Source: Haliclona indistincta (lineage: Eukaryota > Porifera > Demospongiae > Haplosclerida > Chalinidae). Taken from it: a stretch of 64,000 nt of DNA. The notes under the pieces are model-generated. The model had not been told where the DNA came from, did no database searches, and saw only the letters and a program-made list of their open reading frames with translations. The stretch covers positions 1,734,430 to 1,798,429 of the forward strand of contig OZ024791.1 of the NCBI GenBank assembly GCA_964017065.1, in the 5' to 3' direction. Positions 23,801 through 34,844 of the stretch are shown piece after piece (within the stretch, counting starts at the first letter, position 1; each line of letters starts with the position of its first letter). The position numbers and the translations under genes were made by a program.

Positions 23801-26800
23801 TTAAGAAATACTCTGATAATTCTGCAATATTTAAAGAGTTCATTCAAAATGCTGATGATGCTAAAGCAAGTGAACTAGTATTTGTGCTTGACCATCGAAA
23901 CAATTTTCCAGACAAGTCTCTTTTGTCAATGGAAGACGGCCAGTGGAAAAAGCTACAATCTGTACCATCACTTTGTATTTTCAACAACCGTCCTTTCTCT
24001 GAAAGTGACTTGCGTGGTATATGTCAGCTTGGTAGAGGTGGTAAAGGTTTCTCAGACGAAACTATTGGACGGTTTGGTATTGGTTTCAATGTGGCATATC
24101 ATGTGACTGACTGTCCAATGTTTATTACTTACGATGGCACTGGCAATCCAACAAACTTCTGCGTATTTGATCCTCTCTCTCATTACCTTCCTAGATCTAT
24201 CAAGAACAAACGTGGTCGTCGATGGGAAGTTAATGATAAGTTTATTTCCCAGTTTCCTGATCAGTTTAAACCATTTCTTCAAGATGAGTTCTCTAAGTTT
24301 AAGTCACTTGCCCCTCAATGTTTGTCAGATCTCAGTCAAGGATATGTGGTGTTCCGTCTGCCATTTGTAAGAAAGATGCCAAACAGTGACAATTCGAGAG
24401 TACTATGTGATGGAACCCATATGTCAACACATGAAATGAAAAAACATTTCAGTGAATTGCAATCTACTGCTAAAGAGTGTCTTCTCTTTCTCAATAACCT
24501 TAGATCTATTTCATACTTTGAAATCTCTCTTAGTGGAAAGTGTTCCCATCATTTTACTTCAACAGTCGAGAGTGTTAGCAAACCTGTAAACAGCACATAC
24601 CAGCTTTCAACAACGTATGTAGAGACAGTATCAGAGTTAAAGTTTACTGGTAGATATAGCACTACCACTACTGAGAGCAAGCGTACAAGCAAGATAAATT
24701 GGCTTGTACACAAGAAGGATCATTTCAAGTCAGATTGTGTTGATCTTCTTGTAAAAGCTGGCAGAGAGGGTTTGAAACCAACAGGAGGAGTTGCAGCTAT
24801 GCTTAACCGTACTTTACAAAATGGTCGTCTGTTTTGTTTTCTTCCAATGTTATCTCTGAGTGGAGTACCTGCTCATCTCAATGCTCACTTTCTTGTCGAT
24901 GATTCTCGAAAACATTTGACCACGATCAAGGGTCTGGAACAGTGGAATCACACTATTGGCTCAGAACTACTGGTTCCTTCGTATGTAGAACTGATACTAA
25001 GTGCTAGAGAGTATGTCACTGGCTGTCAAGAGAGTATCGACTGGTTCTATGGTCTGTTCCCTGATATAACCTCATCTTCTACACTTGATCTACCAAAGGT
25101 CGGTAAAGGTGTCTATGAATATTTACTGCAGAACAACCATGCAGTTCTTCTTGACCAGAGGAGTGTTGGTAAAAAGGAGAAGAAAGTAAAGTGGCTTTGC
25201 TCAAGGGGGAGTTCTAACATTGGTTACTTCTGTAAATCACATTATTTGGACTCATCCCGTCAAGTGACTGTTGACAGTAAACTCAAGAGCATATTGCTGT
25301 CTCTGGGAATGCCCATAACGTGTGCACCAGACTACGTGTTTGATAGTTTCTGTGCAGTCTCTCACCCGTACAAGGAATCAATGGAGGGACTGATCACTCC
25401 AGATAAGGTACTAGCTCACCTTAAAGGAATTAGTCTAAACAAAGACAATGAAACTACTATCAAACAAAACTGTGAGCTGTTGTTGAAATTCTGCATTCAG
25501 AGATCGAGGGATGACACACTAAAGTCCTTGCTTACCGGTGTTCCTCTGCTGTTATCTATGGCAGGTACACTTGAGACTAAAGGAAGCTTGTTTAGTCGGG
25601 GTTTCTCTACTCTTCTTCCTCATTGCAAAAATTTCTTCGTTAATTCGAGACTAGAGGAATGTTACGGATTGTCTAAACGACTATCTGATGCTGATGTGAT
25701 TTGCAAGCCTGATGTTCAGTTCGTAGCTCGGAATATTCAAATTCCAATGGGAGATCCAATAAAGCTGTCTTATGTTCAAACACAGATTGTTAGAAGTCTG
25801 TGGGAATACCTTACACAAGCAATTCTGTGGAACCCTTTAACAAGCAATGCACTTACGGAACACTTTAATACCTGCACTATCATTCCTGCAAAAGATGGTT
25901 ACTATTATCCACCGTCCTTAGGGAAATGTATATTCAAGACAGAGGCTGGTTCTAGAAATGCCATGCTACGCGTCATGAAGAAGCTTGGCTATGCAGAGCT
26001 TGATCAGGTCACCATTGGTATTACTACAATGAAGCACATCTCAGACACCGTCTCATCTTCTACTTCTCCTAATGATGTCGTTAGTTGTCTTAACCTGAAG
26101 CTTCCGTCAACTTGTTCAGTAGTGCTTAAACCTGATGAAGTCAATGCCTTTGTATCTATCATTGTTCTATCAACACATATTCCAGCTAAAGTAGTGGATT
26201 GTCTAAAGAAGCTGCCTTTGTTTGAGACAGTTGACAATTCCTTTATTTCACTCTACGGAAAAACTGTATCAATTGTTCCACAACGCGTGCCAACTGCTGG
26301 ACTGCTTGGAGTTTGCAAAGCCACCGGCCAAGTAGTATTGAAAGCTCCAGAGGGACAAAAAGAATACTTTTATAGAAAAGTTATAGACTATGATCCAAAC
26401 AGTAGTTACAGTGCTTCCAAGTTCTACTCAACCTTTCTCTTGCCAAACCTTCATCTACTGTCTGATATTGATCTTGTTGTACACTTGGACTATATTAGTA
26501 CGCATTGTCAAGACAGTGACTGGCAAGGTGTCATAGCCACTCTCAAGCAGACACCTCTTATACCACTACCAAGAAGAGGCCGAGTTGTTGTATCGGAACT
26601 GTGTGATCCAGAAAATCGTTTCTATGCCACCTTTACACAGAATAAGCTTCTTCCTGCTCAATGGCATACCTATAACCGGCTGTTGTTCTTGCGAGAGCTT
26701 GGACTAAAGACTACAGTCACACAAGATGAATGGTTGACAATGGCAAGGATATCTGCAAAAGAGGCAGAGAATCCCAATAATAAGGAAAAGTGTAAAAAAC

Positions 26801-29800
26801 AGTGTGACACTTTACTCGCCACTTTGAAATACATGGCTGCAGATAATACAGATAATGTTTATGGATCCAAGCTACCTTCTATTTTCATGAATTTCTTGGT
26901 AGAAGCATCAAAAATCAAGTTTATATACTGTCCAGAGCGATCAGAATTAGAGATTCTCATTAAAACACTAACTCACCGTTCTGTAACTAGCTCATGTTAT
27001 TCCATGTTCACATGTTTCCATGGAGCTGTCAGTGCTCACAGGGATCATCTTGCTGGATTAACCAGAGTAGTTCTACCATTATCTTGTAGTTCTGTGGTGC
27101 AAGATCGAAAAATCTCCGAAGCACTTGGTGTTCAACACTCTCTTGAAGCTAAGGTTGTCGTTGATAATCTTGTACAGCTTTGCAGTGAAATAACAGAGAC
27201 ACGAGTTATTTCATCAAACAAAGAGACTGCAGATGCAATCAAATTGCTTAAGAATATCTTCCATGAGCATTACAAGTTTCTTGAAGAAAGAGCAACGGAC
27301 AAGTGTATCGATCTTCTTGCTGATAAAGAATGTGTACTGCTATTTCCTGATAATGATGAATATACTTATATTCTTGTTCGACCAAGTCAGATTGTGCAAC
27401 ATATTCCATCCGGGGTTGATTTACATCCTTTCAAGTATGGTGTCCCTTATGAGATCAGATCTTTCAGTAAACTTTTGAAGAGATTAAAGGTAGAAGAAGA
27501 GATGACTCCTATGCACTTCATTGAGATTCTTGCAGAGATCAAATCAGAAGTTGACAGAAGCAATTCAAAGCTGAGTAAAGACAGGCACTTCTCAAGTGTT
27601 TGTGTTCATGCTTTCAACGCACTAGTTCTGAGCTTAAGGCAGTCAAAGGCTCCTTTACCAAGCTTTAACCAAGTGAAATGTTACCTACCCTCGGAAGATC
27701 TAGAGTTGATGGAGGCAAGTCAGTTGGTGTATAACGACGCACCATACATAAAGTCTCGATTACAAAGGCCACCAACTAGTAGAATCCAGTACAATTTTAT
27801 TGCGAAACCACCTCCAAATGAGAATGGGCAATCGACACCACCCAGCTGTCTAGGGGTAACATCACTGAGTACCATAGCAATTGAGACACTGCACTTGAAC
27901 GTGGACTTACCTCATAACAGATGTGTTCAAGATGAGCTCAATAAATGTCAATGGGTGCAAAATCTACTGGACACATTTAACTCCAGTGAATTCATTGAAG
28001 GGCTCGAAAGACTGTACTGGCACGAGCACTCAACAAATCCAAAGGCTACACCAGAGTTTATGGAAGCAATCAAATTGCTGTACGGATGTAAGATTAAGTG
28101 TGTTCATGAAATTAAGACCATGATTTACGTAAAGAATAAGGAAGTCCAAGGCACTGAAGACACTAGCAAGCATTGCCATTTTGTAACACAACCTGGCGGA
28201 ACACTGCTATACATCTCACATAATTCACCTCAGTTTTCACAGCATCTACTCATGCTCCAGCTGGCTGCTAGCATAGCTAAAGTCGTAAAGCACATGCTGA
28301 GAAATGAAAGCCACATTGTAGCAATCCTGGAGTGCTCGCCACAAAGCATTCAAAAGACACTCGATCTAGCTCAAGTGGCTCCATATGACTCCAAAGCTGT
28401 AGACACAGCTAACAACATCTCCCTAGGTAGCAAATTTGAAGGTCACTTAAGCGATCAAGATATTCTCATAATCTGTAACTATTCACCCGAAGAGCTCGTA
28501 TTATACCATCCACTTGGCACTGATGAGTATATATATGCAAGAGTGGTTAAGTCCAGTTACCAGCCGGGATGTGAGGTCACTAACCAGTACCTTGAGCTCT
28601 GCACTGATATGAAAAACACACAAATTAAGGTGTCTCCTCTTCAAGTGTACAAGATTTTTGACATTTCGCATAAAGCTGCACTCTGGAAGACTAGCTCCTC
28701 CACTGCAAGATTCACCACCTCCATAGCTCTCGCTGATGTACCTTGCGACCTCACAATGTTGGAAAAATTGATTACGCGTATATTGAACACTCCAGTTATT
28801 CTGTACAATTACTATAGTTTGTGCCATATTTCTCTTCGTCTGGTGGCACATATGCACTACATGTTGGTGACATGCGATACCAACCCTATTATTTTTCTTA
28901 ATGGTGTACAGAAAGTAATTGATCTTGTTTCTCGTGCTGGATTTACCAGTTCTAACTTAGAGATGTGTGTTGACGAGATAGACAAGCTTGTGTATAAACT
29001 GACTGGAGCACATAGACCAAAAATAATGACCAAGACATCGACAACAGCTCGTTCACCTCCTAAAGTAAAGCGTCAGCAAAAAGCTGCTAGTTATCATCCT
29101 CCAAGCTCTTCCTATACTCCGCCAAGTCAGACTACTTCAGTAGCTACACCACCATCAGTAGTAGCAGCAGCCACACCATCAGTAGCAGCTGCATACCAAC
29201 CACCAGCACAACCTGCTGGTATGTCAAGGTTTTCTCAAATTCCACAGCAAGTAGCACCAAACCCATATTTTCCAAACTACAATTTTCAGCACAGGTGGAC
29301 TCCCGTGCCTAGTTGTGATCCTCCTCAACCACCTCCAATTGATCTGGAAAAGGCCGAAATGTGGCTCCAGCAAGCAAAGGCTGATCTTTTAGCTGCTCAT
29401 TACAACTTAAACAAAAGCGAAGAAGATGATAGTTGCAAATTCCCAGCTCTAGTTTGTTTCTTAACTCATGATGTTGTTGAGAAGTGCCTCAAGGGTGTGT
29501 TATATGCAAAGTGTGGACTACCCGTCAATTTGATAGACTCGCCTGTAGTTGTAAACCTTGGAACAGCAATAGAGAAACCTCCAGGCGCCGTTCCTGAGCA
29601 ATTCATAGCAGTGGTTAAAGAGTGTACAATGCAAGTCAATGAGCATGTTGCTAAGAGTCGTTATCCTAACTATCAAGTACCACCTTGTGCTCCTGCTACA
29701 GTATATACTGTACTGCAAGCTACAGAGGCTCTGGCTGCTGCTAAAAAACTGATGCAGAATGCTGCTAAACTGCCTGGTATTAGTGAGTTGATGGGTGACC

Positions 29801-30685
29801 TGAATTGTCTACCTCTGATAAGACCGACTACTGCTCTCAGCTACTTGGAGGCTGATCAAGGTAAGAAATAAAGCTAATGTGTAATTATTCTATTGCTGTA
29901 TGGATTATAAGAATGAGTTCCAGCAATAGATGCTGGCATTACCTTTTTGATGCCAGACGCTGAACAATATACATTGCTGATTTAGGCTCTACTGCCTTGA
30001 GTTCTCTTTATATTTTTCTGACTTATAAGAATTAGTTTGCGTTATTTGTGATTCAGTTTTCTCTTGATTTTCAGAGGTACCTCCATTTTGGGATGATCAA
30101 TCATCCAGTGAAGAAGTTAAACTCTTTCTTGTTGACCCCGAAGATGAGGAATTTCTCAGAATTTCTGCACTTTTCTGCCAGTCTTTGCCACAGGTTGAGA
30201 TTAGACGAATTGATCGCATCCAGAACAGGCTACTGTGGAGAAAGTATTGTGATCGTGCTAAACTGATGTATAACTATTCTCAGGTAATCAATGAGAAGTC
30301 ACTATTCCATGGAACAGGACGTCACGAGCCTAGCGATATATATGGAGGAGATTCAAGCTTTGATATGAGATTCAGCCGGGATGGCCTGTGGGGTAGAGGC
30401 AACTACTTTGCTGTGAATGCATCATATTCTGATAGTTATTCTTACAAGGCAGAGGGTGGAGTGCGTCAAATGTTAGTGGCTAACGTCTTGACTGGTCACT
30501 CATATCAATGTTCACGTAATAATAGTCTGACAAAGCCGCCTATGCTCCCTGGGTCTCAAGGTGACACATCTATTAAGCGTCGATATGATAGTGTTTCTGG
30601 CGAAACTGGTGGTTCAAAAGTCTACATCACATATGACAATGACAAGGCGTATCCAGCATATTTGATCACCTATCGACGACATTGA
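5810..30685 (+). CDS. Giant sacsin-like protein: six Hsp90-like ATPase modules, HEPN and PARP (copy 1)
   Basis: Coding exons 5810-5917, 5969-6233, 8129-29860 and 30075-30685 join in phase (GT/AG throughout) to about 7,571 residues, ending in TGA. Six sacsin-type ATPase modules are marked by ELIQNADDA-like motifs at residues 37, 1413, 2399, 3379, 4351 and 5361. Each is followed by YNNAVFS (FNNRPFS in the sixth) and GRFGLGF (GRFGIGF in the sixth). After a Pro/Ala-rich linker come a HEPN domain (about 7196-7366) and a PARP catalytic domain (about 7400-7571). Human sacsin has three such repeats, a J domain and a C-terminal HEPN; here there is no J domain or ubiquitin-like N terminus and a PARP is added. 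By family, the ATPase modules are likely chaperone-like and the PARP would transfer ADP-ribose. Start 5810 is chosen because it gives the same 36-codon first exon as copy 2; an in-frame ATG at 5798 lies in the predicted intron. No stop or frameshift is seen. Confidence 0.9.
5969..6233 (+). other. Exon 2 of copy 1: ATP-binding core of module 1
   Basis: This exon opens exactly at ELIQNADDAGATEVKFMLD, the N-box helix of the GHKL fold. It continues through ALYAYNNAVFSKEDW to VGRFGLGFTSVFHMTG, ending in phase 1. It corresponds to the first sacsin repeat. In modules 2-6 the same core is intronless. Confidence 0.92.
6404..6968. mobile_element. Insertion specific to copy 1 intron (unclassified)
   Basis: Relative to copy 2, where the sequence runs uninterrupted near 40862-40882, copy 1 has about 565 extra bases between CATAATAATTA and AATTATGACTAA. 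GCCTCGCGCT occurs as a direct repeat near both ends (6426 and 6946), and a TACA microsatellite lies near 6868. No transposase is seen. Boundaries are approximate. Confidence 0.5.
7283..8024. mobile_element. TTAA-flanked MITE in intron 2, copy 1
   Basis: GGTGGCAGGT at 7283 and its inverted copy ending at 8024 are each flanked by TTAA (7279-7282 and 8025-8028), the target duplication typical of piggyBac-type and some other superfamilies. The same element sits in the same place in copy 2, so it predates the gene duplication. The plus-strand reading 7327-7707 is broken in copy 2 and is not a gene. Confidence 0.7.
11863..23700 (+). repeat. Four tandem sacsin-repeat units, modules 2-5 of copy 1
   Basis: Unit starts, placed at the LSxKIAPS motif, are 11863, 14821, 17761 and 20677, with the diverged sixth module at 23701. 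Unit lengths are 2,958, 2,940, 2,916 and 3,024 bases. Each encodes LSxKIAPS, SI(T)xRIxGIVKDYSG, FKELIQNADDAKATQVKF, AYNNAVFSDEDL, KTGRFGLGFCSTYYLTDVPS, FHVNGFFDVG, LPWCSxEQFVSPSQV and a closing ITADxxLxxA segment. About 350 bases around the ATP-binding core are nearly identical between units even at third codon positions. Intervening parts have diverged clearly. Module 5 has Cys for the Trp of HTWYLKDRV found in units 2-4. Confidence 0.95.
23701..29055 (+). other. Module 6 and C-terminal region of copy 1
   Basis: The sixth ATPase module is diverged: FKEFIQNADDAKASELVFVL at residue 5361, then LCIFNNRPFSESDL and TIGRFGIGFNVAYHVTD. About 1,600 residues of sacsin-like sequence follow before the linker, without internal repeats. 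No J-domain HPD motif occurs in this region. Sequence is collinear with copy 2 with only small in-frame indels. Confidence 0.85.
29056..29335 (+). other. Pro/Ala/Ser-rich linker before HEPN
   Basis: This low-complexity coding segment (about residues 7099-7194) is rich in Pro, Ala, Ser and Thr, with repeated PPS, ATPS and VAAA runs and then aromatic and proline residues. It is probably a flexible tether between the ATPase array and the HEPN-PARP tail. Copy 2 has the same linker with substitutions. Confidence 0.8.
29341..29850 (+). other. HEPN domain of copy 1
   Basis: Residues about 7196-7366 begin DLEKAEMWLQQAKADLLAAH and include FPALVCFLTHDVVEKCLKGV, GLP and a C-terminal helix rich in Ala (ATEALAAAKKLM). 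This matches the C-terminal HEPN domain of sacsin, a helical bundle that dimerises and binds nucleotides. The RxxxxH catalytic motif of HEPN ribonucleases is not evident, so RNase activity is not claimed. Confidence 0.85.
29861..30074 (+). other. Intron 3 of copy 1 with in-frame stop and AATAAA
   Basis: A 214-base intron with donor GTAAGA and acceptor TTTTCAG. If retained, translation ends after three codons (GKK, stop). That stop overlaps AATAAA at 29867-29872, which could polyadenylate a transcript ending after HEPN and lacking the PARP exon. Confidence 0.75.
30075..30685 (+). other. PARP catalytic domain exon of copy 1
   Basis: The exon continues in phase from exon 3 and encodes 203 residues. 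PARP motifs are clear: RIQNRLLW, SLFHGTG (His 7447), IYGGDSSFDMRFS, LWGRGNYFAVNASYSDSY (Tyr 7486), MLVANVLTGHSY, KPPMLPG, RYDSVSG and a final KAYPAYLITYRRH. The His and Tyr of the NAD+ site are present. The last motif reads YPAYLI without an acidic residue, which points to mono-ADP-ribosyltransferase type (PARP10/14-like) rather than polymer formation; this is inference from the motif. The stop is TGA at 30683-30685. Confidence 0.9.
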
Positions 30686-31189
30686 CCAGCTGTTATATAG
30701 TACTAATGATTTATAATGCATGTATAGTTGTGTGCTTTTCTTTTACTTAATCATCAATGCAGTGCTCAAGTATCGCTATGATTGTATGTATTATTAACTA
30801 AACAAGTTTATTAGTAGGCTACTTATTATAATACATGTTTTCCGCTTCATTTGCTCACTTGTAATAATAATACTGATGATTAGTTACATCTTTTAGGAGG
30901 TAATGAAAGTAAAAGTCAGGAAAGGGATTTTTAAAAGTTTTTGCACTTCACTTAGCTCAGTAGTCACCGATTGGTTGATCAGTGGAGGTGTCGCTTTTTA
31001 CTTCAGCCACTTATATTTAGGGCGTATGTGTGAATGCAATAAACGTCGTTTATCTAATCCACACCTACTTCACTGAAGTGCCTGACACACCTACAATATT
31101 ACAAGTCGGCCAACACCCACTATCAGTAGTAGGAAAATCTCGCTTCGTGGTTCTCGAAGAAGCTGCGTGTCTCGACGCGCATAGAGCTA
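30686..31189. other. 3' flank of copy 1
   Basis: AT-rich sequence after the PARP stop. A possible polyadenylation signal AATAAA is at 31038-31043, about 350 bases downstream. No further ORF, repeat or RNA gene is seen. Confidence 0.4.
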
Positions 31190-31482
31190 CTGCAGATTAG
31201 TATGCAAGCTACTGCAGATTAGTATGCAACTTACTGCACTTCTGTCTCAAGATCTCTCTGAAATGGCATTTTCTTCATTTCAGTGCTTTCACAGCATTCT
31301 TACCCATCAAGTCTACCAGATTAGTATGCAAATTACTGCACTTTAGTCTCAATGTCACTCTGAAATGACATTTTCTTCATTTCAGTGCTGTCACAGCATT
31401 GTTACCCATCAAGTCTACCAGATTAGTATGCTACTTACTGCACTTTAGTCTCAATGTCAGGCTCTGAAATGGCATTTTCCCT
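31190..31482. repeat. 102-base tandem repeat, about 2.6 copies
   Basis: AGATTAGTATGC recurs at 31216, 31318 and 31420 (period 102), with a short extra copy at 31194. Each unit runs through TACTGCACTT, TGAAATG, CATTTTCTTCATTTCAGTGC, CACAGCATT and TTACCCATCAAGTCTACC. It is non-coding. Confidence 0.85.
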
Positions 31483-31979
31483 TAAAAGTACTATACAACT
31501 ACTCTGTACAATCAAGCTACACTTGATCAGCACTTTTCTTTTTATCAGACTGTAAGGTCACTGGAAGAATTTGCAACTGTTTATTATTATCAGGACAATT
31601 TTTAGTGGAGAGTACGATTCATTGTAACAAACCATTGTATTACAATTAGATCATGTGTGTTACGCACTTCTAGTGTGTTCATTGTTATAATAAAATGATA
31701 TAATTGTAATTGTTGTGTGACTGGGACTAGTAACTACTTAGCTATATCTTCTTGTTACGACTTGCCAGACCATCACTTTTTCAGTTGCACCTGTGGACAT
31801 AACACCATCAAATAAAGCAGCACGTCGTCACTCATTATGACAAACCTGATGTTCATTCTCCTAGAACAAAATAGGTGTTTTAGTAATAACACAAGTCCCC
31901 TTTCTGATTTCACAAAATTAATGGCCTGAGAGAGAAAGAGAGAGAAAGTGATTAATTTTGATAACGTTAAGATGCTTAA

Positions 31980-32622
31980 GGTGACGGGTAACAGTTGTGC
32001 CCATGCAAATCCCACCGCCCTCAATGCCCACGCAAATCATAGACTCTAACCGCGAACTGCCCCACATGCGTGGGCAATTCGCGGTTAGAGTAGCAGTTGT
32101 AAAACGGAGTGCCAAATTTTAGCCAGAATGTAAGCAAGTAATCGCTTTAACTAGGTTAATGCAGTTGTACAATCGTAGGCGGAGGGCAGCAGACTATAAA
32201 CTTGGCTGAGAGTTTGCTTGTTTGTAAGTTATGGGTTGAAATGTCGTGAAAAGGCTGTAAAATGGCGAGCGTTTCAAGTCTATTTTGCGTTTTACTCAGA
32301 GCCAGTCACCCAGACATCCAAGTTAATAGTCTACTGCCCTCCGGAGGATGCTATTAACCCATCAGTAGACGATGGACTCTGTAGCGACACTGTTACTGCG
32401 CGCGCGAAAAGTGGCACCCCGTTTTGCAGTTTACTATCTCTCCAATTGTGCCTGCTGTCGCCGAGTTGCGTAGTACCCAGCGTTGAATATAGCTCAAGAG
32501 AGAAAGAACAGTGTTTAGCGTCTTCATTGATGGCCTTCACAGCGCTCTAGTGTGTTCATATTCTGCACAGTGCATAAAAACATTTTTGTGAATATTAATT
32601 AGGCGAACTGTTACCCGTCACC
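31980..32622. mobile_element. TTAA-flanked MITE with GGTGACGGGTAACAGTT ends
   Basis: GGTGACGGGTAACAGTT at 31980 is matched inverted at 32606-32622. Both sides carry TTAA (31976-31979 and 32623-32626). The ends resemble those of the intron element (GGTGGCAGGT), suggesting one family group. An internal hairpin with about 20-base arms lies at 32044-32090. The 110-codon plus-strand reading at 32218-32550 has no recognisable domain and is probably not a gene. Confidence 0.75.
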
Positions 32623-33765
32623 TTAAAGCCTTAAATCATATGAACCAGAGACCCTATTAAGCCCATCATTATCGTTAGAAGATTATACAAACCTGTTATT
32701 ATACAAGACTGTAGGCAGGAATTTACGGAGAGGGTTTTTTGTGGTGCAGAGCGCCGCTGACAATTTGTCTTATTAAAAATCATGATGGCTGTGTGAATTG
32801 ATTTTTTTTGCAATAATTCTCGAGAACAGTCGCGTAGGACTACCTCTAGATGTGCTATTTTCACTGCAATACTTTCGAAAAAAAAAACAAGCTGCTTCAA
32901 TTTTGGCTACCCTTTTGCTAAAAAGTGGACCTTCATAACCCCGTGAGCTACGTGTGTCGTTAAGAGGAAGACACTAGTGCGAATATTTTTCTGCCCATTC
33001 CATTGCATTCATCCTCCATTATCATGCAAGCCATCAGTAGCCTAATTTTAACCATTGTGCAACAGAGGCTAGCTAGCTATGTACGTGCAAGTGTGCTCGG
33101 TGGTACGTAGGTAAAGTGCTCGTACAAGACAACCTTCTTTTCAGTTTGTGATTACAGTGTGCTGTTCATGCAGGTAGCCTTGGATACGTTAACAAGACAA
33201 GCATGAAACAAATTCACTGTCAATTGAAGCAGCTGAATGCGTACTAGCTATAGAGAGCTATAGCTATAGCTAGCAGGGGCAGTCTATATCTCATTTACAA
33301 GTACAACCAACAACAGTGCTACTAATAATGCTCCTAATACAATCTGACCATCTCTACCTATTGATAGACTCACCAGTTCTACTCGGAGATCCGATGTGCA
33401 GGTGCTCAGGACCAGGTTTAATTCATGAACAAGCCACAGAGTCACACTGATTTAGCCGGTTCTAGCTGAGATTCCTCCTCGTTACACGCCTTTACATTGT
33501 CACGCATAAGTTTAAAAGGCTGGTCCACCTTGCTCGTGGTAGAATACAATGCTAGACAGCAGTACTAACTCGTCTTCACTGGATTTTAATCGCCTTTAGG
33601 TTCCTATAAACAGCAGCCATCTTTACTGAAGTAGGCGTGTGCTGGTTGATCCCTAGCTAACGAGCATGTAATGAAAACCCTAGCCATCACCCGGTGATGC
33701 CAATACAGAAAACGTTTTCTATCATATTTGATGGGCAGGGTTTCCGAACCGGGTGCACCTGAGAG
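32623..33765. other. Intergenic stretch without recognised features
   Basis: No supported gene, inverted-repeat element or tandem array is visible. An A-rich run occurs near 32879, and there is a short TATAGCTA-rich palindromic patch near 33249. Confidence 0.5.
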
Positions 33766-34063
33766 CAGTGGCGGATCCAGGAAAAGAAGATCGGGTGGGC
33801 CAATGTGCGGCGCGGAGCGCCGCCGAAATTTTTAGCTAATTAATATTCATTAGAGGCGTAAATAATTGACTCTGACACGCTTCAAAGCGATATTCGATGC
33901 GTACAGCTAAGAAACTATACAGCACAGCGAGCGCGCTAGTCAGTAATGAGAACTCTGCTCAGAACGGTAATAGTTTTGCACTATAGTTAAAACTTTTAAA
34001 ATTTTAGCTGGCCTAGTTTGGGTGGGCCAGGCCCTACCTGGCCCACCCCTGGATCCGCCACTG
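33766..34063. mobile_element. hAT-type MITE with 8-base target duplication
   Basis: The ends are CAGTGGCGGATCCAG (33766-33780) and its exact reverse complement at 34049-34063. The flanks carry the 8-base direct repeat CCTGAGAG (33758-33765 and 34064-34071). CAGTGGCGGATCCAG termini with an 8-base duplication are characteristic of hAT elements in many animals. It is 298 bases with no transposase. Confidence 0.92.
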
Positions 34064-34266
34064 CCTGAGAGTGCATCTGATGGGCGTGGCACTGGCCTGA
34101 GAGTGCACCGGCCTGAGACTGCATCGGGATGACAAGTCCTTATCACTGTACATAGGCGAAAATAGTTGTCCAAATAAATACAGTATTACAGAAAATAATA
34201 TACTAAAAATATTTCTAAGATTACTAGAATAATTCTAAAAATAATTGTTGTGGTTCTTGGTAGTCT

Positions 34267-34830
34267 GGCAGCCCCGCCCCTTCGCATTATTGTGGAAGGG
34301 TCTGGCGTCAGCAGTATCAACAAGTTGTACCAAATTACGTCATATTTTCACGTGTTAATTGGTAACAAAATGGCGGCAGTCAGTGTGCTGTTTGCTTTAT
34401 CGATCTAGCTAACAAAATCGGCGGAAGAAGCAACCTTCGGTCAGCTTAAAATTTAAACTATGACATCTTATTCAAGCGTCAATGGAAGCAAGCAAAGCAT
34501 AGACACTTTCTGTACCATGTTCACAACGTAAGTTACAACTTACACAGACGAGCGTACAGGCCAGGTCTAGCATTCTTACTTACAACCATTACGTTCAGTA
34601 GCTCGTTCATGACATTTGCATGGTCACAACAGGTGTACAGCGCGTTTACTGCAGCCAATACTGCGTGATTTCTAGGCGAACGTTCGTAGCTTATGAATAT
34701 TCATAATTAATTGATTCTGCCGTGCGTTTCTGCAATCTGATTGGATCGCAGAAATCCCTGCGACTGGTACAACTGTTTGATACTGCTGACGCCAGACCCT
34801 TCCACAATAATGCGAAGGGGCGGGGCTGCC
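34267..34830. mobile_element. MITE with 54-base inverted repeats
   Basis: Bases 34267-34320, starting GGCAGCCCCGCCCCTTCGCA, are matched inverted by 34777-34830. I found no mismatch across the 54 bases. No convincing target duplication flanks it. The interior has no recognisable ORF. It is a foldback or MITE-type element of unknown superfamily. Confidence 0.75.
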
Positions 34831-34844
34831 TTGGCGGGTTCACT

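Larger units (their letters stand above)
8129..29860 (+). other. Exon 3 of copy 1: single 21,732-base coding exon
   Basis: It opens with DLPFIVSGKVAGILDPHYKY, continuous with exon 2 and matching the sacsin DLPxIxSG..LDPH segment. It stays open for 7,243 codons and ends at GATCAAG|GTAAGA. It carries the rest of module 1, modules 2-6, the Pro/Ala-rich linker and HEPN. Vertebrate SACS also has one gigantic coding exon of about 12.8 kb, so the structure is ancestral in style but larger here. Confidence 0.92.

Noticed and set aside
8371..29718. Many short antisense readings across the giant exon, and their counterparts in copy 2
   Set aside because: They recur at equivalent repeat positions because the sense repeats are similar, and they track the sense codons. 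They are shadows, not genes.
32218..32550. 110-codon reading inside the TTAA-flanked element
   Set aside because: No motif recognised, no conservation visible within the window and a position inside a non-autonomous element.
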